A DNA stretch of 64,000 bases from Burkholderia sp. Nafp2/4-1b. GTDB lineage: Bacteria; Pseudomonadota; Gammaproteobacteria; Burkholderiales; Burkholderiaceae. Location of the stretch: the NCBI RefSeq assembly GCF_003635165.1, contig NZ_ML058603.1, positions 92,721 through 156,720 of the forward strand, in the 5' to 3' direction. The position numbers were made by a program, and so were the translations under genes. How positions within the stretch are numbered: the first letter of the stretch is position 1; every line of letters begins with the position of its first letter. Shown here piece after piece: positions 57,343-64,000 of this stretch. Below the pieces are notes generated by a model. The model ran no database searches. It was not told where the DNA came from and saw only the letters and a program-made list of their open reading frames with translations.

Positions 57343-58641
57343 TCAGCCCTTGCGTTTGTCGATCACGCGGCGTGCCTTGCCGACCGAGCGTTCGATCCCG
57401 TTCACGGGCAGCACGTCGATCACGGCGGTCACGCCGATCAGCGACTTGATGTCGTGTGCGAGCGCCTGTTTGGCCGCGTGGATCGCCGCCGTATCGGGCG
57501 CCGTGTCGGGGCATGGCTCGACGTTGAGCGTCAGCACGTCGAGCGGCCCTTCCTTGGTCAGCACGATCTGATAGTGCGGCGCGAGCGCGCGCTGCTTGAG
57601 CAACTGCTCCTCGATCTGCGTCGGGAAGACGTTGACGCCGCGCACGATCATCATGTCGTCCGACCGCCCGGTGATCTTTTCCATCCGGCGCATCGTGCGC
57701 GCGGTACCCGGCAGCAGGCGCGTGAGGTCGCGCGTCCGGTAGCGGATGATCGGCAGCGCTTCCTTCGTCAGCGACGTGAACACCAGCTCGCCGAGTTCGC
57801 CGTCCGGCAGCACTTCGCCGGTTTCGGGGTCGATGATTTCCGGATAGAAGTAGTCTTCCCAGATGGTCGGGCCGTCCTTGGTCTCGACGCATTCCGATGC
57901 GACGCCCGGGCCCATCACTTCCGACAGCCCGTAGATGTCGACCGCGTCGATGCCCATCCGCTGCTCGATGGCCACCCGCATGTCGTTGGTCCACGGTTCC
58001 GCGCCGAAGATGCCGATGCGCAGCGAACTTTGTGCGGGATCGAGGCCCTGGCGCTCGATCTCGTCGGCGATCGACAGCATGTAGCTCGGCGTCACCATGA
58101 TGATGTCGGGCCGGAAATCCTGGATCAGCTGCACCTGCTTCTCGGTCTGGCCGCCGCCGAACGGGATCACCGTCAGCCCCGCGCGTTCGGCGCCGTAGTG
58201 GGCGCCGAGCCCGCCGGTGAAGAGCCCGTAGCCGTAGCTGACGTGAACCTTGTCGCCGCGCCGCGCGCCGGCCGCGCGGATCGAGCGCGCGACGAGATTC
58301 GCCCACGTGTCGATGTCGCGCGCCGTATAGCCGACGACCGTCGGTTTGCCGGTCGTACCCGACGATGCATGGATGCGCGAGATCTGGTCCTGCGGCACCG
58401 CGAACATCCCGAACGGGTAGCTGTCGCGCAGGTCGCTCTTGGTCGTGAACGGGAAGCGCGACAGATCGGATAGCGTCTTCAGGTCGTCGGGATGCACGCA
58501 CGCTTCGTCGAACTTGCGGCGATAGACGGGAGAGTGCTCATACGCATGCCGGAGCGACCATTTCAGGCGCTCGAGCTGCAGCGCGGTCAACTCGTCGCGT
58601 GACGCGGTCTCGATCGGCTCGAGCGGTAGCGGGGTAGTCAT
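57343..58641 (-). CDS. paaK: Phenylacetate-CoA ligase
   Basis: 432 residues. The AMP-binding motif HASSGTTGKPTVVGYT and the later YFYPEIIDPETGEV, RYRTRDLTR and GRSDDMMIVRGVNVFPTQIE are typical. It activates phenylacetate to phenylacetyl-CoA with ATP, the first step of the paa pathway. It is the last gene of the paaN-paaJ-paaG-paaI-paaK row, 38 bases after paaI. Confidence 0.96.
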   Translation of the reverse strand: MTTPLPLEPIETASRDELTALQLERLKWSLRHAYEHSPVYRRKFDEACVHPDDLKTLSDLSRFPFTTKSDLRDSYPFGMFAVPQDQISRIHASSGTTGKPTVVGYTARDIDTWANLVARSIRAAGARRGDKVHVSYGYGLFTGGLGAHYGAERAGLTVIPFGGGQTEKQVQLIQDFRPDIIMVTPSYMLSIADEIERQGLDPAQSSLRIGIFGAEPWTNDMRVAIEQRMGIDAVDIYGLSEVMGPGVASECVETKDGPTIWEDYFYPEIIDPETGEVLPDGELGELVFTSLTKEALPIIRYRTRDLTRLLPGTARTMRRMEKITGRSDDMMIVRGVNVFPTQIEEQLLKQRALAPHYQIVLTKEGPLDVLTLNVEPCPDTAPDTAAIHAAKQALAHDIKSLIGVTAVIDVLPVNGIERSVGKARRVIDKRKG

Positions 58642-58679
58642 GCCTGTCTCCAGTGATTGTTATGAGCGCGCCGCGTACG

Positions 58680-59132
58680 TCAGCGATCTTCGGGAAGGAC
58701 CGCGCCCTTGATCTGGGCCGATTTGCCGCGAAACATCGCGACCGTTTCGCCTGCCTGGTTCGTGACGCGGATGTCGTAGATGCCGTGCCGGCCGCTGCGC
58801 GTCTGCTCGATTGCCTCGGCCGTCAGCAGGTCGTTGCCGAATACGGGACGCAGGTATTCGATCGAGCAGCCTGCCGCAACGGTGTTCAGGTTGTACGAGT
58901 TGCACGCGAACGCAAACGTCGAATCGGCGAGCGTGAAGATGATGCCGCCGTGGCAGGTCTGGTGCCCGTTCAGGAATTCCGGCCGGACTCGCATCTGCAG
59001 GCGTGCGTAGCCCGCGCGCACTTCGGCGATTTCCATGCCGAACGCGCGGCTGCAGGCGTCCGCGTCGTACATGGCTCGCGCGGTCGCACGAGCGAGCGCG
59101 TCGGGGTCGCGCGTGTCGGTGGAGGCCGTCAT
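58680..59132 (-). CDS. paaI: Hydroxyphenylacetyl-CoA thioesterase PaaI
   Basis: 150 residues from MTASTDTRDPDAL. The hotdog-fold thioesterase motif NGHQTCHGGIIFTLADSTFAFA includes the catalytic aspartate. PaaI releases CoA from ring-hydroxylated or stalled intermediates of phenylacetate breakdown. The ATG lies one base after the paaG stop. Confidence 0.94.
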   Translation of the reverse strand: MTASTDTRDPDALARATARAMYDADACSRAFGMEIAEVRAGYARLQMRVRPEFLNGHQTCHGGIIFTLADSTFAFACNSYNLNTVAAGCSIEYLRPVFGNDLLTAEAIEQTRSGRHGIYDIRVTNQAGETVAMFRGKSAQIKGAVLPEDR

Positions 59133-59133
59133 G

Positions 59134-59925
59134 TCAACGCCCCTCGAAGCGCGGCGCACGCTTCTCGATGAACGCCTTCACACCTTCCGCGTAGTCGTAC
59201 GACTGGCCGAGCTTGCGCTGCAGGTCGCGCTCGAGGTCGAGTTGCTGGTCGAGCGTGTTCGTGACGCTGTCGCGCATCGCCTGCTTGATCGATGCGATCG
59301 CGAGCGTCGGTTGCTGCGCGAGCTGGTTGGCGACCTGGCGCGCCGATGCGGCGAGCGCATCGTCGTCGACCGCGCGCCAGATCAAGCCCCATTGCTCGGC
59401 CTGTTCGGCGCCGAGCTTGTCACCGGTCAGTGCGAGCCCCAGCGCGCGTGCCATGCCGATGCGTTGCGGCAAGAACCATGTGCCGCCCGAATCGGGCACG
59501 AGCCCGATCTTGACGAACGCCTGGATGAAGCTGCTCGAGCGCGCCGCGAAGACGATGTCGCAGGCGAGCGCCAGATTCGCGCCGGCGCCGGCCGCCGTGC
59601 CGTTGACGGCGGCGATCACCGGAATCGGCATGCGTTGCAGGCGGCGGATCAGCGGATTGAAATGCTCGTCGATCAGCGTGCCGAGGTCGGTGGATGCGCC
59701 CGGCGTGAAGTCGAGATCGGCCAGATCCTGGCCCGCGCAGAAGCCGCGCCCCGCACCCGTCAGGATCAGCGCACGCGCGCCGGTTGCTTCGACTTCATCG
59801 AGTGCCGACTGCAGTTCGCGGTGCATCGCCCGCGTGAAGCTGTTCAGCTTGTCCGGACGGTTGAGGGTGATCGTGGCCACGCGGGCAGCCTGATCGATAT
59901 CCAGCTGGATCGCCTGATATGACAT
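59134..59925 (-). CDS. paaG: Ring 1,2-epoxyphenylacetyl-CoA isomerase PaaG
   Basis: 263 residues of the crotonase fold. The oxyanion-hole segments GAGRGFCAGQDLADL and NGTAAGAGANLALACDIVFAA are intact. PaaG turns the ring-epoxide into the oxepin form and also shifts a double bond later in the pathway. It follows the thiolase by 45 bases. Confidence 0.94.
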   Translation of the reverse strand: MSYQAIQLDIDQAARVATITLNRPDKLNSFTRAMHRELQSALDEVEATGARALILTGAGRGFCAGQDLADLDFTPGASTDLGTLIDEHFNPLIRRLQRMPIPVIAAVNGTAAGAGANLALACDIVFAARSSSFIQAFVKIGLVPDSGGTWFLPQRIGMARALGLALTGDKLGAEQAEQWGLIWRAVDDDALAASARQVANQLAQQPTLAIASIKQAMRDSVTNTLDQQLDLERDLQRKLGQSYDYAEGVKAFIEKRAPRFEGR

Positions 59926-59970
59926 GCGGTGTCTCCTTCATGACTTCGTTATAGGCGCGCGTCGCGTCGG

Positions 59971-61173
59971 TTACACGCGTTCGATCGCGATCGCGATGCC
60001 CTGGCCGACGCCGATGCACATCGTACAGAGCGCAAAGCGGCCGCCCGTACGCTCGAGCTGATGAAGCGCGGTGGTCACGAGCCGGGCGCCCGACGCGCCG
60101 AGCGGGTGGCCCAGCGCAATCGCACCGCCGTTCGGGTTCACGCGCGGATCGTCGTCGGCGACGCCGAGCATGCGCAGCACCGCGAGACCTTGCGACGCGA
60201 ACGCTTCATTCAGTTCGATCACGTCGAACTGTTCGATCGACATGCCGAGCTGGCGCAACAGTTTCTGCGTGGCCGGCGCCGGACCGATGCCCATCACGCG
60301 CGGCTCGACGCCGGCGGTTGCCATGCCGACGACGCGTGCGCGGCGGCGCAGCCCGTATTGATCGGCTGCCTGCGCGTTCGCGAGCAGCAGCGCGCATGCG
60401 CCGTCGTTGACGCCCGATGCGTTGCCGGCGGTCACCGAGCCGTCCGGGCGCACGACGCCCTTCAGCTTCGCGAGCGCGTCGAGCGACGTTTCGCGCGGAT
60501 GCTCGTCGACCGAGACGACGAGCGCGTCGCCCTTCTTCTGCGCAATCGTGACCGGGACGATTTCCGCGGCGAGCGTGCCGTCCTGCTGCGCACGCGCGGC
60601 CTTCTGCTGGCTGCGCAGCGCGAACAGATCCTGGTCGGCGCGGCTGATGCCGTAGTCGACCGCGACGTTTTCGGCCGTCTCGGGCATCGAATCGACACCG
60701 TATTGCTGTTTCATCAGCGGATTGACGAAACGCCAGCCGATCGTCGTGTCGAACATCGCGGCCTGACGCGCGAACGCGCTGGCGGCCTTGCCCATCACGA
60801 ACGGCGCGCGCGTCATGCTTTCGACGCCGCCCGCGATCATCAAGCGTGCCTCGCCGGCCTTGATCGCGCGCGCGGCGGTGCCGACGGCGTCCATGCCCGA
60901 GCCGCACAGCCGGTTCAGCGTCGTGCCCGGCACGGCGGTCGGCAGGCCCGCGAGCAGTGCGGACATGCGCGCGATGTTGCGGTTGTCCTCGCCGGCCTGG
61001 TTCGCGCAGCCGTAGATCACGTCATCGACCGCGGACCAGTCGACGTTGCGGTTGCGCTCGATCAGTGCCTTGAGCGGCACTGCGCCGAGATCGTCGGCGC
61101 GCACGTCTTTCAGGGCGCCGCCGTAGCGGCCGATGGGGGTGCGAATCGCGTCGCAGATGTAGGCGTCGGTCAT
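59971..61173 (-). CDS. paaJ: 3-oxoadipyl-CoA thiolase
   Basis: 400 residues from MTDAYICDAIRTPIGRYGGAL. The thiolase nucleophile is Cys90 in LNRLCGSGMDAV; the general-base residues are in NPNGGAIALGHPLGASGAR and CTMCIGVGQGIA. It cleaves 3-oxoadipyl-CoA to succinyl-CoA and acetyl-CoA and also acts earlier in the paa route. Closely related PcaF serves protocatechuate degradation, but the neighbours decide for paaJ here. Confidence 0.93.
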   Translation of the reverse strand: MTDAYICDAIRTPIGRYGGALKDVRADDLGAVPLKALIERNRNVDWSAVDDVIYGCANQAGEDNRNIARMSALLAGLPTAVPGTTLNRLCGSGMDAVGTAARAIKAGEARLMIAGGVESMTRAPFVMGKAASAFARQAAMFDTTIGWRFVNPLMKQQYGVDSMPETAENVAVDYGISRADQDLFALRSQQKAARAQQDGTLAAEIVPVTIAQKKGDALVVSVDEHPRETSLDALAKLKGVVRPDGSVTAGNASGVNDGACALLLANAQAADQYGLRRRARVVGMATAGVEPRVMGIGPAPATQKLLRQLGMSIEQFDVIELNEAFASQGLAVLRMLGVADDDPRVNPNGGAIALGHPLGASGARLVTTALHQLERTGGRFALCTMCIGVGQGIAIAIERV

Positions 61174-61263
61174 GGGCGTGTCGATGTGGAGCAACGAACC
61201 CGCCGGCTGGCGGATTCGTTCATGGTAGAGAAGGTGGCCGCGTTTGCACGTCGGCCATTCGGG

Positions 61264-62970
61264 TTATGCCGTCTGGCCGGCTTCCGCGGGGACTGCCTTC
61301 GGCGCAACATGGACGCGGCTTTGTACCACGCGGAACCGGTTGGCGACGAACGCCGGGTCGGCCAGCGCTGCGTTCGCGGCCGGGTTCGCGCCCGTGCCGT
61401 GGAAGTCGGAGAACGCGGCCGACTGGTTGACGAACACGCCGCCCGTCAGGTTGATCGACAGCGCGACGCCGCCGCGCACCGCTGCATCGTGTGCCGCGTC
61501 GAGCACCTCGTCGTCGGTGCTGTACACGGAGAGCGTGAGCGCGCCGTGCTCGGCGGCGATGTCGCCGGCGAGTTCGAGCGACTGCGCGGTCGAGTCGGTC
61601 GCGATCACGAACGAGATCGGGCCGAACCACTCCTGCGTGAATTTCGCGCGGTCGGCCACGTCGAGCTGCAGCACGAGCGGGGTGCGCACGCGCGCGTCGG
61701 CGAACATCGGGTGCTGAAGCGTCTGGCTGTCGGCGAGCACGCGGCCGAGCTGGCGGGCATCGTCGATGCGTGCGGTCACGCCGTCGTTCTGGATCGCGCC
61801 GATCAGCTCGACCGAGCGCGCCGGGTCGCCGGTCAGCTTTTGTACCGAGACGGCGATCGCCTGGGCGACCTCGTCGAAGCTCGCGTGACCGTCTGCGGTC
61901 CGGATGCCGTCGCGCGGCACGTAGATGTTCTGCGGTGCCGTGCACATCTGGCCGGAGTAGAGTGCCAGCGAGAACGCGATGTTCTTGGTCGCGGCCTTCA
62001 GGTCGTCGGTCGAGTCGATCACGATCTGGTTGACGCCGGCCTTCTCCGTATACACCTGTGCCTGATGGGCATGGCGTTCGAGCCACGTGCCGTTTTGCGT
62101 ACTGCCGGTGAAGTCGATCAGCTTGATTTCGGGGCGCAGCGCGAGATCCTGCACGAGGGCGCCGTCGTTCGGTTCGGTCGCGAGGAGCGTGACGACGTTC
62201 GGGTCGAAGCCGGCTTCGCGCAGCACGTCGCGCGCGATGCGGACCGTGATCGCGAGCGGCAGGATTGCACCCGGGTGGGGTTTGACGATCACCGTGTTGC
62301 CGGTCGCCAGGTCGGCGAACAGGCCGGGGTAGCCGTTCCAGGTCGGGAACGTGCAGCAGCCGAGCACGAGGCCGGTGCCGCGCGGGACGATCGTATAGCG
62401 CTTGTGCATCGCGAGCGGCGGGTTCTTGCCTTGCGGCTTTTCCCAGTGCGCGTCGGCCGGGATGCGGCGCAGTTCGTCCCACGCATAGGCGACCGCTTCG
62501 AGCGCACGGTCCTGCGCGTGCGGGCCGCCGGCCTGGAACGCCATCATGAACGCCTGGCCGGTGGTGTGCATCACGCTGTAGGCGATCTCGAAGCTTGCGC
62601 GGTTCAGCCACGCGAGGATTTCGAGGCTGACGCCGATCCACGCGCTCGGGCCGGCTTCACGCCATGCACGCTGGGCAGCGGCCGCCGCGGCAATCAGTTC
62701 GTCGGGCGTCGATTTCGGATAGCGGATGCCGAGCGCGATCCCATAAGGCGACTGTTCCGCGCCGACGGTTCCGCCGGATGCCGGCTGGTCGAGCTCGAAC
62801 GTGTTGCCGAGGTGCGCGTTGAACGCTGCCTCGCCATCGGCGTTGGCGCTTTCCCCGTACACTTTGGGACTCGGCATTTCCGCGAACGGGCTCCAGTACC
62901 CGCGGCTCTCGATGGCGGCGAGGGCGTGTTTCAGCGTGGCTTCGTGCTTCGTGAACAGTGCATGGGTCAT
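61264..62970 (-). CDS. paaN: Ring-opening aldehyde dehydrogenase PaaN (PaaZ dehydrogenase part only)
   Basis: 568 residues. The aldehyde-dehydrogenase fold is shown by FTGSTQNGTWLERHA, the catalytic glutamate in TEKAGVNQIVID and the nucleophile cysteine in LYSGQMCTAPQNIYVP. It oxidises the semialdehyde formed when the oxepin ring opens. Escherichia coli PaaZ is about 680 residues with a fused MaoC-like hydratase; that domain is absent, so the hydrolysis step must rely on another protein. Transcribed divergently from paaF. Confidence 0.93.
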   Translation of the reverse strand: MTHALFTKHEATLKHALAAIESRGYWSPFAEMPSPKVYGESANADGEAAFNAHLGNTFELDQPASGGTVGAEQSPYGIALGIRYPKSTPDELIAAAAAAQRAWREAGPSAWIGVSLEILAWLNRASFEIAYSVMHTTGQAFMMAFQAGGPHAQDRALEAVAYAWDELRRIPADAHWEKPQGKNPPLAMHKRYTIVPRGTGLVLGCCTFPTWNGYPGLFADLATGNTVIVKPHPGAILPLAITVRIARDVLREAGFDPNVVTLLATEPNDGALVQDLALRPEIKLIDFTGSTQNGTWLERHAHQAQVYTEKAGVNQIVIDSTDDLKAATKNIAFSLALYSGQMCTAPQNIYVPRDGIRTADGHASFDEVAQAIAVSVQKLTGDPARSVELIGAIQNDGVTARIDDARQLGRVLADSQTLQHPMFADARVRTPLVLQLDVADRAKFTQEWFGPISFVIATDSTAQSLELAGDIAAEHGALTLSVYSTDDEVLDAAHDAAVRGGVALSINLTGGVFVNQSAAFSDFHGTGANPAANAALADPAFVANRFRVVQSRVHVAPKAVPAEAGQTA

Positions 62971-63016
62971 GGCGGCAGCCTGATGAACGTTGAGAGGGAT
63001 TGGATCGATTAATTAA

Positions 63017-63032
63017 CCGACCGGTTGGTCGG
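63017..63032. promoter_or_regulatory. TetR-type (PaaR-like) operator between paaN and paaF
   Basis: Perfect inverted repeat CCGACC-GGTT-GGTCGG. Palindromes of this form, with an ACCGACCGGT-like core, are the binding sites of the TetR-type repressor of paa genes in beta-proteobacteria. It is 47 bases from the paaN start and 68 bases from the paaF start, so it can control both. The repressor gene is not in the window. Confidence 0.75.
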
Positions 63033-63099
63033 AGAATGGTAGCATCAAACTATTCGCATGTGCGAGGCGTTTCTCATTTCATTGATCGAGGAGAAATAG

Positions 63100-63876
63100 A
63101 TGTCTTACGAGAACATCCTGGTGGAGACCCGGGGGCGAGTCGGGCTGGTCACGCTCAATCGCCCGAAGGCGCTGAATGCGCTGAACGATGCACTGATGGA
63201 TGAATTGGGCGCGGCGCTGAAAGCATTCGACGCGGACGATGAAATCGGCGCGATCGTCGTGACCGGCAGCGAGAAGGCGTTCGCCGCCGGCGCCGACATC
63301 GGCATGATGGCGACCTATTCCTATATGGATGTTTACCGCGGCGACTACATCACGCGTAACTGGGAGACCGTCCGCGAGATCCGCAAGCCGATCATTGCTG
63401 CCGTGGCGGGCTTCGCGCTCGGCGGCGGCTGCGAACTCGCGATGATGTGCGACATCATCTTCGCGGCCGACACGGCCAAGTTCGGCCAGCCCGAGATCAA
63501 GCTGGGCGTGATGCCGGGCGCGGGCGGCACGCAGCGCCTGCCGCGTGCGGTGTCGAAGGCAAAGGCGATGGACATGTGCCTGACCGCGCGCTTCATGGAT
63601 GCGGCCGAGGCGGAACGAGCAGGGCTGGTGTCGCGTGTGCTGCCGGCAGACAAGCTGCTGGACGAAGCGATTGCGGCTGCGACGACGATCGCCGAGTTCT
63701 CGTTGCCGGCGGTCATGATGGTCAAGGAGTCGGTGAACCGCGCGTACGAGACGACGCTGGCCGAAGGCGTTCATTTCGAGCGTCGCCTGTTCCACTCGCT
63801 GTTCGCGACCGAAGATCAGAAGGAAGGGATGGCGGCCTTCGTCGAGAAGCGCAAGCCGGTATTCAAGCACCGCTGA
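63100..63876 (+). CDS. paaF: Enoyl-CoA hydratase PaaF
   Basis: 258 residues. The crotonase catalytic glutamates are in [11 protein letters not shown] and [18 protein letters not shown], and the oxyanion loop is [12 protein letters not shown]. It hydrates 2,3-didehydroadipyl-CoA in the lower phenylacetate pathway. The gene is divergent from paaN with a shared operator; GAGGAG is the ribosome binding site. Confidence 0.94.
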   Translation: MSYENILVETRGRVGLVTLNRPKALNALNDALMDELGAALKAFDADDEIGAIVVTGSEKAFAAGADIGMMATYSYMDVYRGDYITRNWETVREIRKPIIAAVAGFALGGGCELAMMCDIIFAADTAKFGQPEIKLGVMPGAGGTQRLPRAVSKAKAMDMCLTARFMDAAEAERAGLVSRVLPADKLLDEAIAAATTIAEFSLPAVMMVKESVNRAYETTLAEGVHFERRLFHSLFATEDQKEGMAAFVEKRKPVFKHR

Positions 63877-63954
63877 TTCGGCGACGTCGGGGCGGTGTCT
63901 GGCGAAACCGTTGCTGGTCGCTGGCGTGAGCGCCCGATGCAATGACCCCGAAGT

Positions 63955-63984
63955 CCCCGTGCGCGGCAGCGCACGGGGGTTTTT
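63955..63984 (+). terminator. Rho-independent terminator of paaF
   Basis: Arms CCCCGTGCGC and GCGCACGGGG with a GGCA loop, followed by G and TTTTT. It lies 79 bases after the paaF stop. Confidence 0.9.
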
Positions 63985-64000
63985 CAAAATATTTTCACAA

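Noticed and set aside
60061..63012. A 983-codon plus-strand frame across paaJ and paaN
   Set aside because: Arg/Ala/Val-rich antisense frame over two well-identified enzymes; a codon-bias artefact.

Overview
The window is GC-rich, densely coded DNA that reads as a Burkholderia cepacia complex chromosome (most likely chromosome 1). The evidence is the protein sequences themselves and the gene neighbourhoods: a type VI secretion block with tssM-tagF, the hemA-prfA-prmC-grxD-ubiX row, an rpe-gph-trpEGDC row, and a paaF / paaN-paaJ-paaG-paaI-paaK cluster. No rRNA, tRNA, CRISPR array, insertion sequence or prophage was found, so most of it is core genome.

Layout. 1-1660: three tandem genes for related small membrane proteins, less GC-rich than the rest and sharing a C-terminal signature; candidate immunity or accessory proteins next to the secretion genes. 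1744-9401 (minus strand): the end of a type VI secretion cluster, with an M15 peptidoglycan peptidase (TagX-like), TssM, TagF, a BON/OmpA-type wall-binding protein and a DUF3592 protein; a divergent membrane protein with a four-cysteine tail starts at 9523. 10715-17399: a CorA/ZntB transporter, a lipoprotein M1 aminopeptidase, a LEA-type lipoprotein and two methyltransferases. 17508-24846: a DUF1415 protein, a TetR regulator divergent from an MFS exporter with a legible promoter/operator, a nitroreductase, a YegD-type Hsp70, a cold-shock protein and an APC permease. 24980-30300 (minus): a DOPA-type extradiol dioxygenase, then hemA, prfA, prmC, grxD and ubiX.

30327-36417: a response regulator whose receiver domain has lost its phosphorylation residues, a YeaQ-like membrane protein, an M24 aminopeptidase, an isochorismatase-like hydrolase overlapping a HAD hydrolase, and ettA. 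36606-47769: a DUF3761 protein, a GcvA-like LysR regulator divergent from an MFS transporter, gabP, ychF, a UbiH-family monooxygenase, a DsbC-like protein, an M61 peptidase and azoR. 47880-55231 (minus): rpe, gph, a terminator, then trpE, trpG, trpD, trpC, a CYTH protein and ung closely packed. 55408-57093: apaG, a small membrane protein and mltA. 57343-63876: the phenylacetate degradation genes, with paaF divergent from paaN across a clear TetR-type palindrome.

Nothing here is a wholly new multi-gene system. The most interesting leads are the tandem low-GC membrane-protein family beside the type VI genes, the degenerate receiver regulator beside hemA, the two-site TetR operator, three unassigned intergenic palindromes (1687, 39686, 47058), and a clamp-binding-like motif at the N-terminus of uracil-DNA glycosylase.
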